DNA of 64,000 bases. Source: Nakamurella silvestris (GTDB lineage: Bacteria > Actinomycetota > Actinomycetes > Mycobacteriales > Nakamurellaceae). Below the pieces are notes generated by a model, which saw only the letters and a program-made list of their open reading frames with translations, had not been told where the DNA came from and ran no database searches. The DNA is taken from assembly GCA_003576535.1 (NCBI GenBank), contig QXCQ01000047.1, positions 20,877-84,876 on the forward strand, written 5' to 3'. A program made the translations under genes and the position numbers. Position 1 is the first letter of the stretch. Each line of letters opens with the position of its first letter. Of this stretch, positions 16,506 through 25,379 are shown piece after piece.

Positions 16506-16537
16506 ACCTGGGAATCACATGCTTGTGATTCCCAGGT
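16506..16537. terminator. Perfect 14-bp stem-loop after the Thr/Ser-rich protein gene
   Basis: ACCTGGGAATCACA-TGCT-TGTGATTCCCAGGT, 14-bp perfect arms and a 4-nt loop, about 100 bp after the stop at 16408. It has no T-run. It could be a terminator or a regulator site before the DUF3263 gene. The TCACA/TGTGA order is inverted relative to a CRP/GlxR site, so that identification is not supported. Confidence 0.45.
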
Positions 16538-16659
16538 CAGTGCACACGAGTTCACCGGCACAGGGGTCGCGCCATCGGGTGTACGGCTCGGTGATGTGAG
16601 TGCTCCTGTGCTCGGAACGGCCCGCTGGAGCGAGCCCGGCTCGCTGCGGAAGGAATCAG

Positions 16660-16956
16660 ATGGAAAACGCAGCACCCCTCGACAAGGATGACGCGGACCC
16701 CACCTCGGGTCTGACCCGTGAAGAACGCGAGATCCTGGCCTTCGAACGCCAGTGGTGGCAGTTCCCCGGTACCAAGGAGAAGGCCATCCGTGAGATGTTC
16801 AGTCTCTCGCCGACCCGCTACTACCAGGTGCTCAATGCCTTGATCGACAACCCCGCCTCGCTCGCGGAGGACCCGCTCCTGGTCCGTCGGCTGCGCCGGT
16901 TGCGGGCGAGCCGGCAGAAGACCCGTTCGGCCCGACGGCTCGGTATCGACGTCTGA
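16660..16956 (+). CDS. DUF3263 family small helix-turn-helix protein (98 aa)
   Basis: Contains LTREEREILAFERQWWQFPGTKEKAIREMFSLSPTRYYQVLNALID in consecutive short motifs (TREEREILAFER, WWQFPGTKE, SPTRYYQVLN). This is the conserved core of DUF3263, an actinobacteria-specific HTH-like family. Length is normal. GGAAGGA lies 6 nt before the ATG. It precedes a strong bidirectional terminator. A DNA-binding role is presumed from the fold; targets unknown. Confidence 0.85.
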   Translation: MENAAPLDKDDADPTSGLTREEREILAFERQWWQFPGTKEKAIREMFSLSPTRYYQVLNALIDNPASLAEDPLLVRRLRRLRASRQKTRSARRLGIDV

Positions 16957-16999
16957 CCGATTGCCCTCCTGGGCAGCATCCCTACTTCGGCAGAACATG

Positions 17000-17036
17000 A
17001 AGAGCGCCGCCACAACCTGGTTGTGGCGGCGCTCTT
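17000..17036. terminator. Bidirectional terminator between DUF3263 and pssA
   Basis: AAGAGCGCCGCCACAA (17000-17015) and its exact complement (17021-17036) form a perfect 16-bp stem with loop CCTGG. It sits between convergent genes. The A/T at the stem ends provides a short T tract on either strand. Confidence 0.75.
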
Positions 17037-17055
17037 CGTCGTTGCGGGCCCTTGT

Positions 17056-17121
17056 CATCCTCCAGGTGGGATATGCGCTGTTCCGAGGTCGGAAAGCTGC
17101 GCACATCCTGAGGAGGGATCC
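17056..17121. repeat. Long palindrome, family A copy 2 (decayed)
   Basis: GGTGGGATATGCGC on the left and GCTGCGCACATCCTGAGGAGG on the right pair imperfectly. Read on the minus strand it contains TGCGCAGCTTTCCG exactly as in copy 1, so this copy is inserted in the opposite orientation. It lies just past the bidirectional terminator. Confidence 0.65.
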
Positions 17122-17161
17122 ATGGACAGAGCCCGCGGAGGGATCAAGAGAACAGAGACAG

Positions 17162-18106
17162 TCAGCGGGGCAGACGACGCCGGCCGGTGATCCGGGACCG
17201 TGACGTCCGGGCCGACGGCGGCAGAGCCGTGCCGTCAGGGGTGCGGCCGGCGACCCGGCGACGGCGCGGCATCCGCACCGTGAGCCGGACCCGGCGACCG
17301 GACCTGCGGATCGGTTGGTGTTCGGACTCCTCGTCCCCGTCCCCCTCCCACAGCTCCGGGTGCTTGGCCAGGTAGCGGTAGCGGAAGAACGCGTAGGGCA
17401 GGTGCAGGAAGTAGACCGTCAGCCCGACGAGGGCGGTGATCCGCGGCTGGAAGAACAGGGCGGCCACCCCGAGCACGGTGATGATCAGCATCGGCACGAT
17501 GAACTTGGTGGAGATCCGCACCGACTTCAGTGCGATGGTCGGCAGCTGCGAGACCATCAGGATCCCGACGAACAGGGTCCACAGTGACACCGGCCAGATC
17601 TGCGACCACCAACCGGAGCCGAACTGCTCGGTGACCAGGATCGGCACCATGACCAGCAGGGCACCGGGAGGGGAGGGGATGCCGGTGAAGAAACCCTTGG
17701 CGAAGGGCTTCGGCGTGTCGTCCTCCAGCAGGGAGTTGAACCTGGCCAGTCGCAGAGCCGTGCAGACCGCGTAGGTCAGACACACCGCCCAGCCGAACCA
17801 CGCCGTCTGGGTGTCGTACTCGTCGAGTTTCCACAGGTAGAGCATGATCGCCGGGCAGATGCCGAAGGAGGACAGATCCGCCAGGGAATCCAGCTCCGCA
17901 CCGATCCGGCTGGTCGAGTTGAGCAGCCGGGCCGCCGGTCCGTCCAGGGAATCCAGGACGGCCGCCGCGCCGATGGCGATCATCGCCGCCATCCAACGGC
18001 CCTGGGTCGCGAACACGACGCTGGTCAGGCCCGTGGAGAGCGCGAGAACGGTGATGGCGTTCGGCAGGAACCGAACGCCGGGGACGCTACTCACCGGTGG
18101 CTGCAC
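17162..18106 (-). CDS. pssA: CDP-diacylglycerol--serine O-phosphatidyltransferase
   Basis: 314 aa integral membrane protein. The CDP-alcohol phosphatidyltransferase motif DG-x2-AR-x8-G-x3-D-x3-D is complete (Asp55, Gly56, Ala59, Arg60, Gly69, Asp73, Asp77). The C-terminal tail is very Arg-rich. The GTG at 18106 lies inside the end of psd (20-bp overlap); a second GTG at 18094 is possible. It makes phosphatidylserine at the membrane, and the upstream gene converts this to phosphatidylethanolamine. It ends near a strong terminator. Confidence 0.92.
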   Translation of the reverse strand: MQPPVSSVPGVRFLPNAITVLALSTGLTSVVFATQGRWMAAMIAIGAAAVLDSLDGPAARLLNSTSRIGAELDSLADLSSFGICPAIMLYLWKLDEYDTQTAWFGWAVCLTYAVCTALRLARFNSLLEDDTPKPFAKGFFTGIPSPPGALLVMVPILVTEQFGSGWWSQIWPVSLWTLFVGILMVSQLPTIALKSVRISTKFIVPMLIITVLGVAALFFQPRITALVGLTVYFLHLPYAFFRYRYLAKHPELWEGDGDEESEHQPIRRSGRRVRLTVRMPRRRRVAGRTPDGTALPPSARTSRSRITGRRRLPR

Positions 18107-18854
18107 CGCTGACGCCCAGATGCGCGAGCACGGTTTCGCCGCCGATCGTCCGCTGTCCGACCTGGACGTCCGGCACGGTTCCCACCGGGAGGTAGGTGTC
18201 GACCCGTGAGCCGAACCGGATCAGGCCGTAGGTGAATCCGGCCGTCACCGGGTCCCCGGTCTTCACCTCGCACACGATGCGCCGGGCGAGCAGTCCGGCG
18301 ATCTGGGTCACCACGATCTCGTGGCCGGCCAGGGTGGGCTCGGTCGAGGCGGTGCGGATCACCAGGGAGTTGCGTTCGTTGTCCTCGGAGGCCTTGTCCA
18401 GGTCTGCGGAGAGGAACTTGCCGGGGTGGTAGGCCACGGCGGTGACGACGCCCGGCACCGGGATCCGCTGGACGTGGACGTCCAGGACCGACAGGAAGAT
18501 CGAGACCCGGGGCCGTGGGACGTCGCCGAGGCCGAGTTCGGCCGGCGGGACGGCATCCTCGATCAGCGAGACCAGGCCGTCGGCGGGTGCGACGACGAGG
18601 CCCGGCCGGACCGGGGTGACCCGGGCGGGAGAGCGGAAGAACAGTGCGCAGGCCGCGGTGGCCAGCCCCCCGAAGCGGGTGAAACCACTGCTCAGGCGGC
18701 GCAGGCCCACCCGGCGGAGGAGGAACCGGCCGGCCAGGGTGGCACCGGCCACGCCGAAGACGATCGGGCGTCCGCCTCGGTGCATCGGCGGTACCGCCTC
18801 GCGGATGAGGGTCAGGGTATGAGCAAGGGTGCTGGGTGCTTGGTCGTCGGCCAT
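18087..18854 (-). CDS. psd: Phosphatidylserine decarboxylase proenzyme (short, PSD-related type)
   Basis: 255 aa. N-terminal region has a hydrophobic segment ([17 protein letters not shown]). The self-cleavage/pyruvoyl site is Gly215-Ser216 in [12 protein letters not shown], and [13 protein letters not shown] is the other conserved block. This is the shorter GSR-type family rather than the E. coli LGST type. The ATG lies at 18854. It is first in a two-gene unit with pssA, overlapping by 20 bp, an arrangement widespread in actinobacteria. Confidence 0.92.
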   Translation of the reverse strand: MADDQAPSTLAHTLTLIREAVPPMHRGGRPIVFGVAGATLAGRFLLRRVGLRRLSSGFTRFGGLATAACALFFRSPARVTPVRPGLVVAPADGLVSLIEDAVPPAELGLGDVPRPRVSIFLSVLDVHVQRIPVPGVVTAVAYHPGKFLSADLDKASEDNERNSLVIRTASTEPTLAGHEIVVTQIAGLLARRIVCEVKTGDPVTAGFTYGLIRFGSRVDTYLPVGTVPDVQVGQRTIGGETVLAHLGVSGAATGE

Positions 18855-19012
18855 GGAGGTCCGGCGGTCCTTCCGGTCGTGGAACTGGTTACCTCACGGT
18901 ATCCGAGAGCGGGACCGATCAGGAGTGTTCCCGGGCCGAACCCGCCCGTGGAGGTGAGAATCCTCCCTCGAAGGAGGTGACCCCACTCCCTCGATACACC
19001 CGGCCGGGTGGT

Positions 19013-19792
19013 TCATCCACCCAGTGCCACCCGCCAGACCTGCGGCTGGACGGAGAGGAGGCCGTGGGTCACCGACAGATCCTCTTCGGTGGCCTGCCGC
19101 AGGTACTCGGCAGAGGTGCCTGCCGGAATTCTGAGCACCGTCATCCCGGTGGTCCCGGTCGGTGCCTGGCCGACGGGGGCGGTGGGGCCGGCGGCCAGCA
19201 GGACGCCCTGCTGGTCCAGTCGCTCGAGGAAGGCCGGGTGGTGCCGGAAATCGGGGTGGGCCGGGAGCGTGCCGTCGGCCGGGGCGTTCGGGCCGGGGCC
19301 GTGTAGCAGGATCAGGTACTCCACCTCGTCGGGCCGGCTCGCGCCGTAGCCGGCGAGCACCTGCTGCCAGCCGGAGCCGTACTCCGTGTGGACCTCGGCG
19401 GCTCCCGGGCGGTTCTGCCAGCCGCGGTGGATCAGGGTCACCAGTGTGTGGGGCACGGCCGAGCCGCCGACCGCGACCGGTTCGAAGATGACCTCGACCT
19501 CGGTCGCCAGAGCCGGGTCCCCGCCCGGGTGCCAGGTGGTGACGAGCCGGCTGCCCGGTTCCCAGCTCAGGACGGTGCCCCAGGTGCTGCGTCGGCCGTC
19601 GGGGGCGGTTTCGACGATCTCCCCGTCGGTGAAGGCCACGGTGGCGGTTTCGCCGAAAACACTGTGGCTGGCGACCGGCCACCATCGGTTGATGTGGGCG
19701 GTCCACAGCTGGAAGGCCGTGGTCGGCGGTGCGGCGACGACGATCTGCCGGCGGATGGGTGGCAGGGCTGGGGTGGGGTCTTCGGCGGTCAT
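19013..19792 (-). CDS. SRPBCC (AHSA1-like) domain fused to a YCII-like domain (259 aa)
   Basis: Residues ~10-150 form an SRPBCC/AHSA1 domain (RRQIVVAAPPTTAFQLWT, WWPVASHSVFG, EPGSRLVTTWHPG). From about 155 a second domain begins, EVEYLILLHGPGP, FLERLDQQGVLLAAGP and MTVLRIPAGTS, matching YCII/DGPF-type small-domain proteins. The ATG overlaps the stop of the upstream ArsR gene by 4 bp (ATGA), so the two are translationally coupled. ArsR-SRPBCC pairs are frequent, and the fused YCII domain is less usual. Function unknown; small-molecule binding or modification is likely. Confidence 0.85.
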   Translation of the reverse strand: MTAEDPTPALPPIRRQIVVAAPPTTAFQLWTAHINRWWPVASHSVFGETATVAFTDGEIVETAPDGRRSTWGTVLSWEPGSRLVTTWHPGGDPALATEVEVIFEPVAVGGSAVPHTLVTLIHRGWQNRPGAAEVHTEYGSGWQQVLAGYGASRPDEVEYLILLHGPGPNAPADGTLPAHPDFRHHPAFLERLDQQGVLLAAGPTAPVGQAPTGTTGMTVLRIPAGTSAEYLRQATEEDLSVTHGLLSVQPQVWRVALGG

Positions 19793-20169
19793 GGTTGGTG
19801 TCCTTCCGCTGCCGACGGTGTGCCGCGTGGCACCCGGTCCGGTCGGGGAACGTCCGCCGCGCCCTCGCTGTTGACGAAGTCGGCGAAACGGGTGAGCGTG
19901 TCGTCCCAGGTCTCGACCAGCCACTGCTGCAACGGGACCAGGCCGGCGGGGGCGAGGGAGTACAGGTTCTTGGTGCCACTGCTCCGGTGCTCGACCAGAC
20001 CCGCCCCCTGCAGCACCTTGAGATGTTTGGAGGCGGCGGGGCGGCCGACCGGCAGCTGGTCGGCGAGCCGACCCACGGGGAGAGGGCCGTGCCGCAGCTC
20101 GCGCAGGATCAACCGGCGCACCGGGTCTCCCAGGGCGTCGAACATCGCGTCGGACGATAGGTTGCTCAT
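19789..20169 (-). CDS. ArsR-family transcriptional regulator (126 aa)
   Basis: Winged-helix repressor: MFDALGDPVRRLILREL, LPVGRLADQLPVGRPAASKHLKVLQGAGLVEHRSSG. No Cys pair of the metal-sensing kind is present, as expected for the subgroup paired with SRPBCC proteins. A perfect GAGTAAC-G-GTTACTC dyad abuts its start codon. It is first gene of a two-gene operon with the SRPBCC-YCII protein. Confidence 0.92.
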   Translation of the reverse strand: MSNLSSDAMFDALGDPVRRLILRELRHGPLPVGRLADQLPVGRPAASKHLKVLQGAGLVEHRSSGTKNLYSLAPAGLVPLQQWLVETWDDTLTRFADFVNSEGAADVPRPDRVPRGTPSAAEGHQP

Positions 20170-20184
20170 GAGTAACGGTTACTC
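20170..20184. promoter_or_regulatory. Dyad at the ArsR start (probable autoregulatory operator)
   Basis: GAGTAAC-G-GTTACTC, 7-bp perfect arms, immediately 5' of the ATG at 20169. On the minus strand TAGAGT just upstream could be the -10, so binding here would block transcription start. Confidence 0.5.
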
Positions 20185-20212
20185 TAGCGCAACCAATGGG
20201 GTCTGGCCAGGC

Positions 20213-20464
20213 TCAATCCGCGGCGGTCGGTGGGACTTCGGGCAGGTTCTCTCGGACGGCGGCCAGTGCCGCGGCCGGGGTCACCCCACGGGCGACGGCC
20301 TGACCGACGAGGTAGCAGGTCAACGGCCCGGCGACCCGGGCCACACCGTGGGCCACCTCCCGCGTCAGGTCCAGGAGTTCGTTGCGCAGATCCAGGGGGA
20401 TTGACCCGGCCTGCAGGTTCAACGCGGCCTCGGTGTCGGCGATCCAGCTGTCCAGGGTGCTCAT
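20213..20464 (-). CDS. DUF6457 small protein associated with molybdopterin genes (83 aa)
   Basis: MSTLDSWIADTEAALNL, LLDLTREVAHGVARVAGPLT and LVGQAVARG match the conserved blocks of DUF6457, usually found next to or fused with molybdenum-cofactor genes in actinobacteria. Here it is 60 bp downstream of moeA on the same strand, which fits. Probably helical; biochemical role not known. Confidence 0.75.
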   Translation of the reverse strand: MSTLDSWIADTEAALNLQAGSIPLDLRNELLDLTREVAHGVARVAGPLTCYLVGQAVARGVTPAAALAAVRENLPEVPPTAAD

Positions 20465-20524
20465 GGGGCGACTCTACGTCTGTGGCGACAGGAGATCCCC
20501 TGTCAGGGAACCGCAGCCTGCTGG

Positions 20525-21703
20525 TCAGTCGAGCACCCAGACCTCCACGAGTTCCCCGGACTCCAGCCGTGTGGTGGCCTCGGGCACCACGATGATGGCG
20601 TCCGCGCCGGCCAGCCAGGCCAGCAGATGGGACCCCGGACCGCCCCAGGGGGCCACGGTTCCGAGCTGGGTGTCGACCGTGCCGCGACGGAACTGCCGCT
20701 TGCCGGGTGGGGAGTCCAGCGCGGTGGCCAACGGCAGGCGCAGTGCGGGGCGGGTGATGTTCGGCAACCCCATCGCGGCCCGGACGGCCGGCCGCAGGAA
20801 AACCTCGAAGGAGACGTAGGAGCTGACCGGGTTGCCCGGGAGGGTGACGATCGGGATCTGCCCGACGTGACCGGCACCCTGCGGCATGCCGGGCTGCATG
20901 GCTACCTTGGCGAATTCCACCCCCTGTCCGGTCAGGGCGTCCTTGACGACCTCGTACGCGCCGGCGGACACACCGCCGGAGGTGATGATCAGGTCGGCGT
21001 CCACGGCGGCCAGCGCACTGTTGAACTCCGTGACGTCGTCGGTGACGAAATGGGCGACGGATGCGCTGCCGCCGGCCTCCTCGACGGCCGCGGCCAACAT
21101 GGCCGAGTTCGATTCGTAGATCTGGCCGGGCTCCAGGTCCTGGCCGGGGGCGACGAGTTCGGTCCCGGTGGACAGGATCAGCACATGCAGCGGCCTGCGG
21201 ACCCGCAGGGTCGCCCGTCCGAGGGCGGCGGCGACGCCGATCTGGGTGGCACCGACGACGGTTCCGGCCGGAAGCGCGACGGTGCCGACCGTGATGTCCT
21301 CACCTCTGGTGCGGATGTGGATCCCCGCCGGCGGGGCGTCACTGATGACGACCACATGCTCTCCGCCGTCGGTCTTCTCGACCTGGACGATGGTGTCCGC
21401 ATTGTCCGGCAGTGGTGCCCCGGTCATGATCCTCGCCGCAGTGCCCGGCGTCAGATCCGTGACATCCTTACGCCCGGCGGGAATGTCCTGGGAGACAGGC
21501 AGTTCGATCGGGAAACCTGTGAGATCGACCGCCCGGACGGCATATCCGTCCATGGCGGAGTTCCGGAACGGCGGCAGGTCGAGCCCGGCTCGAAGGTCCT
21601 CGGCGAGGACCAGACCGACGGCCTCCCGCAGCGGCACCTCGATCACCGGGGTCGGCCGGAGCAGGGCGGAGACGATGCTGGCGTGTTCCTCGACGGTGCG
21701 CAT
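20525..21703 (-). CDS. moeA: Molybdopterin molybdenumtransferase MoeA
   Basis: 392 aa from the ATG at 21703 (AGGA 8 nt upstream). Conserved blocks in order: [77 protein letters not shown] and [18 protein letters not shown]. The enzyme inserts molybdate into adenylylated molybdopterin. The open frame reaches further upstream but passes through the 21-bp palindrome of family C, so the longer start is rejected. It is paired with DUF6457; the remaining Mo-cofactor genes are 20-27 kb away. Confidence 0.95.
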   Translation of the reverse strand: MRTVEEHASIVSALLRPTPVIEVPLREAVGLVLAEDLRAGLDLPPFRNSAMDGYAVRAVDLTGFPIELPVSQDIPAGRKDVTDLTPGTAARIMTGAPLPDNADTIVQVEKTDGGEHVVVISDAPPAGIHIRTRGEDITVGTVALPAGTVVGATQIGVAAALGRATLRVRRPLHVLILSTGTELVAPGQDLEPGQIYESNSAMLAAAVEEAGGSASVAHFVTDDVTEFNSALAAVDADLIITSGGVSAGAYEVVKDALTGQGVEFAKVAMQPGMPQGAGHVGQIPIVTLPGNPVSSYVSFEVFLRPAVRAAMGLPNITRPALRLPLATALDSPPGKRQFRRGTVDTQLGTVAPWGGPGSHLLAWLAGADAIIVVPEATTRLESGELVEVWVLD

Positions 21704-21752
21704 GGGTTCATCCTGCCGCAGGGCGTGTCGCCGCGCGGGTGGACCTCCCCGT

Positions 21753-21799
21753 CGAGTGGACCCCCACACCCCAGGATTTGGGGTGTGGGGGTCCACTCG
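21753..21799. repeat. Long palindrome, family C copy 1
   Basis: Perfect 21-bp arms (21753-21773, 21779-21799), loop GGATT. Arm core: GAGTGGACCCCCACACCCC. It sits 50 bp upstream of moeA, between moeA and the divergent bactofilin-like gene, so it is not at a gene end. The second copy is at 27844-27903. Confidence 0.85.
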
Positions 21800-21932
21800 C
21801 GGGAAAAAAGGGGGGGCATCTGCGGGAGATGGAGTCAACAGGAGCGCGTCGGCCGACGTTACGGAAGGTAGCCGCAACGTCGCGGTGGGGATCCGGGGTT
21901 GGGATCAGGACGTGAGGACGAGGTGGGGTTCG

Positions 21933-22448
21933 ATGCGTGACGGACATCCGGCAGCAGAGCTGGGGAGAGATCGGCAGGAGCAGGTGGGGGCGGTCGGGAG
22001 CGAGCACCGACCCCGGTCGTCATCCGGGGGGCCCTGGGGTCCGGGCTCCTCGCGCCGGGGCGATGCGCCCCTGTTCGAGGTGGCGGATCACACCGGACCA
22101 CTGCTGACGGCGGGCACGACGATCGTCCACGGCGTGGTCCGTGGCGATGTGGAGGTGCCGGAAGGGGCGTTGCTGGTGCTGGCTGCCACCGCCGGGGTGA
22201 CCGGACGGGTGGAGATCGCCGGCCGCGCCGACATCCACGGCTGGGTGGACGGCAGTATCGGGGTCCGCGCCGGCGGTCGGTTGAACCTGCACGGCCAGGT
22301 GGTGGGGGACATCCATGTGCAGTCCCAGGCAGCGGCCCGCATCGGGGGCTCGGTTCGCGGGTGCATCCTCGGGCCGGGGCGCTCGGATGTGACCGTCACC
22401 CCGACCGCCGTCATCGCCGAACACCGGACGGCCCGCTGGTACCGCTGA
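21933..22448 (+). CDS. Bactofilin-like (polymer-forming) protein (171 aa)
   Basis: From about residue 60 the sequence is a regular run of short beta-strands with periodic V/I and G: GVVRGDVEVPEGALLVLAA, RVEIAGRADIHGWVDGSIGV, GGRLNLHGQVVGDIHV. This is the right-handed beta-helix pattern of bactofilins (polymer-forming cytoskeletal family). The N-terminal ~55 residues are polar and disordered. A GAGGTGGGG site precedes the ATG. Function could be scaffolding or simply a beta-helix protein. The fold is seen in the pattern, the role is inference. Confidence 0.55.
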   Translation: MRDGHPAAELGRDRQEQVGAVGSEHRPRSSSGGPWGPGSSRRGDAPLFEVADHTGPLLTAGTTIVHGVVRGDVEVPEGALLVLAATAGVTGRVEIAGRADIHGWVDGSIGVRAGGRLNLHGQVVGDIHVQSQAAARIGGSVRGCILGPGRSDVTVTPTAVIAEHRTARWYR

Positions 22449-22464
22449 TATTTCTCGCTGTTTT

Positions 22465-22489
22465 CTTTCGGTGACGGAGCCACCGAAAG
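22465..22489. terminator. Hairpin after the bactofilin-like gene
   Basis: CTTTCGGTG-ACGGAGC-CACCGAAAG, 9-bp perfect arms, 17 bp after the stop codon. It is followed by GAGGATTATCG, not a T-run, so termination strength is uncertain. Confidence 0.4.
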
Positions 22490-22652
22490 GAGGATTATCG
22501 GCCGGTGTCGGTTCTCCCGGTCTGTTGAATGGTCGTAAAATGGACGACTGAGGGAATCGGGTTGTCGGTGGGGCCGTGTTCCCGGTGTTTCCCGGGCTCT
22601 CCCACTGTGTGATCCGTCGGGCGGGTTCGGGTCGAGACCTGTTGGGCAATCG

Positions 22653-25253
22653 ATGATCTGGAGCAATCCGATGGTGAAAGGCGTACTCGCGCGCCGACGT
22701 CTCCTCGACATCCTGGATCGACGGGACTTCGGTGTGTGCGTGATCAGTGCGCCGAGTGGCTTCGGTAAAACAACATTGCTGCGGAATTGGGCCGATTTCA
22801 CCCGGTCGGATGATTTGTCAGGGCCGGTGGTGTGGGTGGCTCTGAGCGCCGAGGTGTCGTCGCGGCTGGGATTCTGGCAGTCCGTCGTCGTCGGCGCGGG
22901 CAGGCACGGCCATCTCCAGCCGCAGACGCGTGCGGCGCTGAACGACGCGGTCGAGGCTGCCGAGGACCCGTTGGTGCCGATCGAGACCTTCCTGGACGAG
23001 GCCGGTCCTGTCACCATCGTCCTTGACGCCTACGAGCACCTCCGGGACCTCACACCGGTGATCGACGCCGATCTGCTCCGGCTGACCGATCGCCTGCCGC
23101 AGCTGTGCTTCATGGTGACCACCCGGGCCGGTTCCCGGTTGCGGTCCTCGGCCCTGCACCTGCGTGGTCGGGTGCGTTTCATCACCGAGGACGAGCTGCG
23201 GTTCACACCGGAGGAAACCGGGGACCTCCTGGGGGTTCATCTGCGCAGGTCCGGGGCGGATGTCGCGCGGCGCATCCATCGGGACACCCGGGGGTACCCG
23301 CTGGGCATCAGGGCGGTCGCCCTGGCTCTCGCCGACCGGCCCACCACACCGGTGCCCGGCAGTGCCGAATGGCGGGAACTGGTCACCGAGGACCTCAAAT
23401 CGCAACTGGCCGACCCGAGGACGATCGAATTCATCCGCGCGACCTGCGTGCCGCCGTACTTCGACCTGGACCTGGCCCGCACGCTGGCCGGCGGGGAGGA
23501 CGCCGAGGCCCTCCTCGCCGACCTGGAGTGGAACGGGTTCGGGCGCTGGATCCCTTACGCCCGGCACCGACCCGCCTTCCAGTACGTCGACTCGGTCCGC
23601 GAGGTGTTCCTGAACGATCTGCGCCGCGACGAGACCTATACCCGTACCGCTGCAGTCGCGGCGAAGTGGTTGCACCACAACGCCGATCACGAGCTCGCTC
23701 TGGGTCTGGCCATCGGGGCGAGGCAGTACGCCCTCGCCTCGCGGATCACCCGCAGTCTGATCATCACCAGCCCGGAGAGCTACACCAGCGACCGGCTGGG
23801 AACCCATCTCCGTCAGGTGCCCGCGTCCGTGCTGCCCCGGTTCCCCGCCCTGGCCTTCGCGCTGGGACTCGCCTACCTCTCCCACCCGGCCACCCGTGGT
23901 TCGGCGGGTGAGCACTTCCGTACGGTGTCCCTGCATGCGGTGTCAGACCTCGGTGGCCTGACCCCGGCGGAGATCTTCTTCCATCACGGGATGCGGGCTC
24001 TGAGTCTGCGGTTCATCGGCCGTTTCGCCGATTCCGGAACTGCCGCCGACCTGGCCCTGGACTACTTCGATTCGCTGTCGGCGGCCCAGCGGGACGAGCT
24101 CTCGGAGTTCACCGCCCTGGCCATGCGGCAACTGGCCTACTCGTTCTTCCAGGCCGGGCAGGTGGAGCGGGCCCGGTCGGTCGTCACCCGGGCAGTGGCC
24201 TCGGCGACCGCCGCCTGGTCGCGGAACTACACCCTGGTCTACGGGGTCGGGATCAACGCCATCGACGGTCGCGGGTTGTTGGCCAGGAGCACCCTGGACC
24301 TGGTCGATCCCCAGGCCTGGCCGCGGGACCACGAGCGCAGCTATCTGAACGCGATGGGACGGGTCGGCGCGGCTGTCTTGAAGTTGGACGACTTCGACCC
24401 GGCCGGAGCGGTGCAGGAGTTCACGAACTCGGAGTCCTTCCTGCACACCTCGGAGTTCTGGCCCTACATCAACTGGGCGCTGATGAACGCCCGGCTGCTG
24501 CTCGACGAGGCAGGTACCGAGGCCGCCCGGATCGAGGACGCACTGGGTTCCACCCCCATCCCGCCCGGCGTGGGGGCGAACCTGGGGACGGCGGCCCTGC
24601 AGAACATGCTCGCCATCTCGTGGCTGGCGGTCGGTCGATCGCCCAAGGCCGCCGCAGTGCTGGAATCGGCCGCCGATTGCCCCGGCCAGCTCGCGCCGGC
24701 CAGGATGCTCAAGTTGCTCGTGGCGGGTGACTCCTCGACCGCCCTCCACCTGCTGCCGCGGTTGACAGGGCTGCGCGGGCACACCATCAGGTCGCGTGCC
24801 TCGCTCTTCACCTTCGGTGCGGTCGCGTCCCTGCGGGAGGGCAACCGGGAGACGGCGTCCAGCCTGCTGGAGCGGGCGGCCGCCCTGTACTCCGCGGGCG
24901 GGGCACGGGTGCACCTGGCCTACGTTCCGGCAGAGGACCTCCGGTCGTTGCGGGCCCTGGCCGACGGCAGCGGGAACTCCAGCTCGATCGGATACCTGGA
25001 GCAGCCGGTCCTCTCGCCGTTGACGACCGCCGGTCAGGTGCTCGGGCTCACCGAGCGGGAACGTGAGGTGCTGCATTCCTTCGTCGGTAATCGGACCCAG
25101 AACGACGCCGCAGCAGCCCTTTTCGTATCGACGAATACGTTGAAGACCCAGCTGCGTCGGATCTACCGGAAACTCGGGGTGAGCTCGCGGGCGGAAGCGA
25201 TCCAACGAGCGCTGGAACTCGACCTGCTGGATCCGTCGCAGTTCAGGAAGTAG
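22653..25253 (+). CDS. Large ATP-binding LuxR-family (LAL/MalT-like) regulator (866 aa)
   Basis: P-loop SAPSGFGKTT at about 32-41 and a Walker-B-like VTIVLDAYEHL at about 125. A long helical (TPR-like) central region fills most of the protein. The C-terminal LuxR HTH (LTEREREVLHSFVGNRTQNDAAAALFVSTNTLKTQLRRIY in successive blocks) occupies the last 65 residues. Size and layout match the LAL class that couples ATP and ligand sensing to activation. No obvious adjacent target operon; the lipoate ligase-like gene is downstream on the same strand after 126 bp. Start ATG 22653 or an internal ATG 22671. Confidence 0.88.
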   Translation: MIWSNPMVKGVLARRRLLDILDRRDFGVCVISAPSGFGKTTLLRNWADFTRSDDLSGPVVWVALSAEVSSRLGFWQSVVVGAGRHGHLQPQTRAALNDAVEAAEDPLVPIETFLDEAGPVTIVLDAYEHLRDLTPVIDADLLRLTDRLPQLCFMVTTRAGSRLRSSALHLRGRVRFITEDELRFTPEETGDLLGVHLRRSGADVARRIHRDTRGYPLGIRAVALALADRPTTPVPGSAEWRELVTEDLKSQLADPRTIEFIRATCVPPYFDLDLARTLAGGEDAEALLADLEWNGFGRWIPYARHRPAFQYVDSVREVFLNDLRRDETYTRTAAVAAKWLHHNADHELALGLAIGARQYALASRITRSLIITSPESYTSDRLGTHLRQVPASVLPRFPALAFALGLAYLSHPATRGSAGEHFRTVSLHAVSDLGGLTPAEIFFHHGMRALSLRFIGRFADSGTAADLALDYFDSLSAAQRDELSEFTALAMRQLAYSFFQAGQVERARSVVTRAVASATAAWSRNYTLVYGVGINAIDGRGLLARSTLDLVDPQAWPRDHERSYLNAMGRVGAAVLKLDDFDPAGAVQEFTNSESFLHTSEFWPYINWALMNARLLLDEAGTEAARIEDALGSTPIPPGVGANLGTAALQNMLAISWLAVGRSPKAAAVLESAADCPGQLAPARMLKLLVAGDSSTALHLLPRLTGLRGHTIRSRASLFTFGAVASLREGNRETASSLLERAAALYSAGGARVHLAYVPAEDLRSLRALADGSGNSSSIGYLEQPVLSPLTTAGQVLGLTEREREVLHSFVGNRTQNDAAAALFVSTNTLKTQLRRIYRKLGVSSRAEAIQRALELDLLDPSQFRK

Positions 25254-25379
25254 CGCCGTGGGGTGAACCGCGGGGTGACAATCCGTCGTGCGCCTGTCGT
25301 CGACCGATCCGAGGCGGAAGAATTCGAACCGGAGATCAACTGACGGAACAGACGACGGCACGGGGGTTGACGGGACGAG

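Noticed and set aside
16506..16537. CRP/GlxR binding site
   Set aside because: TCACA and TGTGA are in the wrong order for the consensus; it forms a hairpin instead.
18855..19012. AGGAGGTGA stretch suggesting a start site
   Set aside because: No ORF with conserved start follows; likely chance in a short gap between psd and the SRPBCC gene.
21704..21877. N-terminal extension of MoeA
   Set aside because: It would run through the 21-bp palindrome and shows none of the conserved MoeA sequence.
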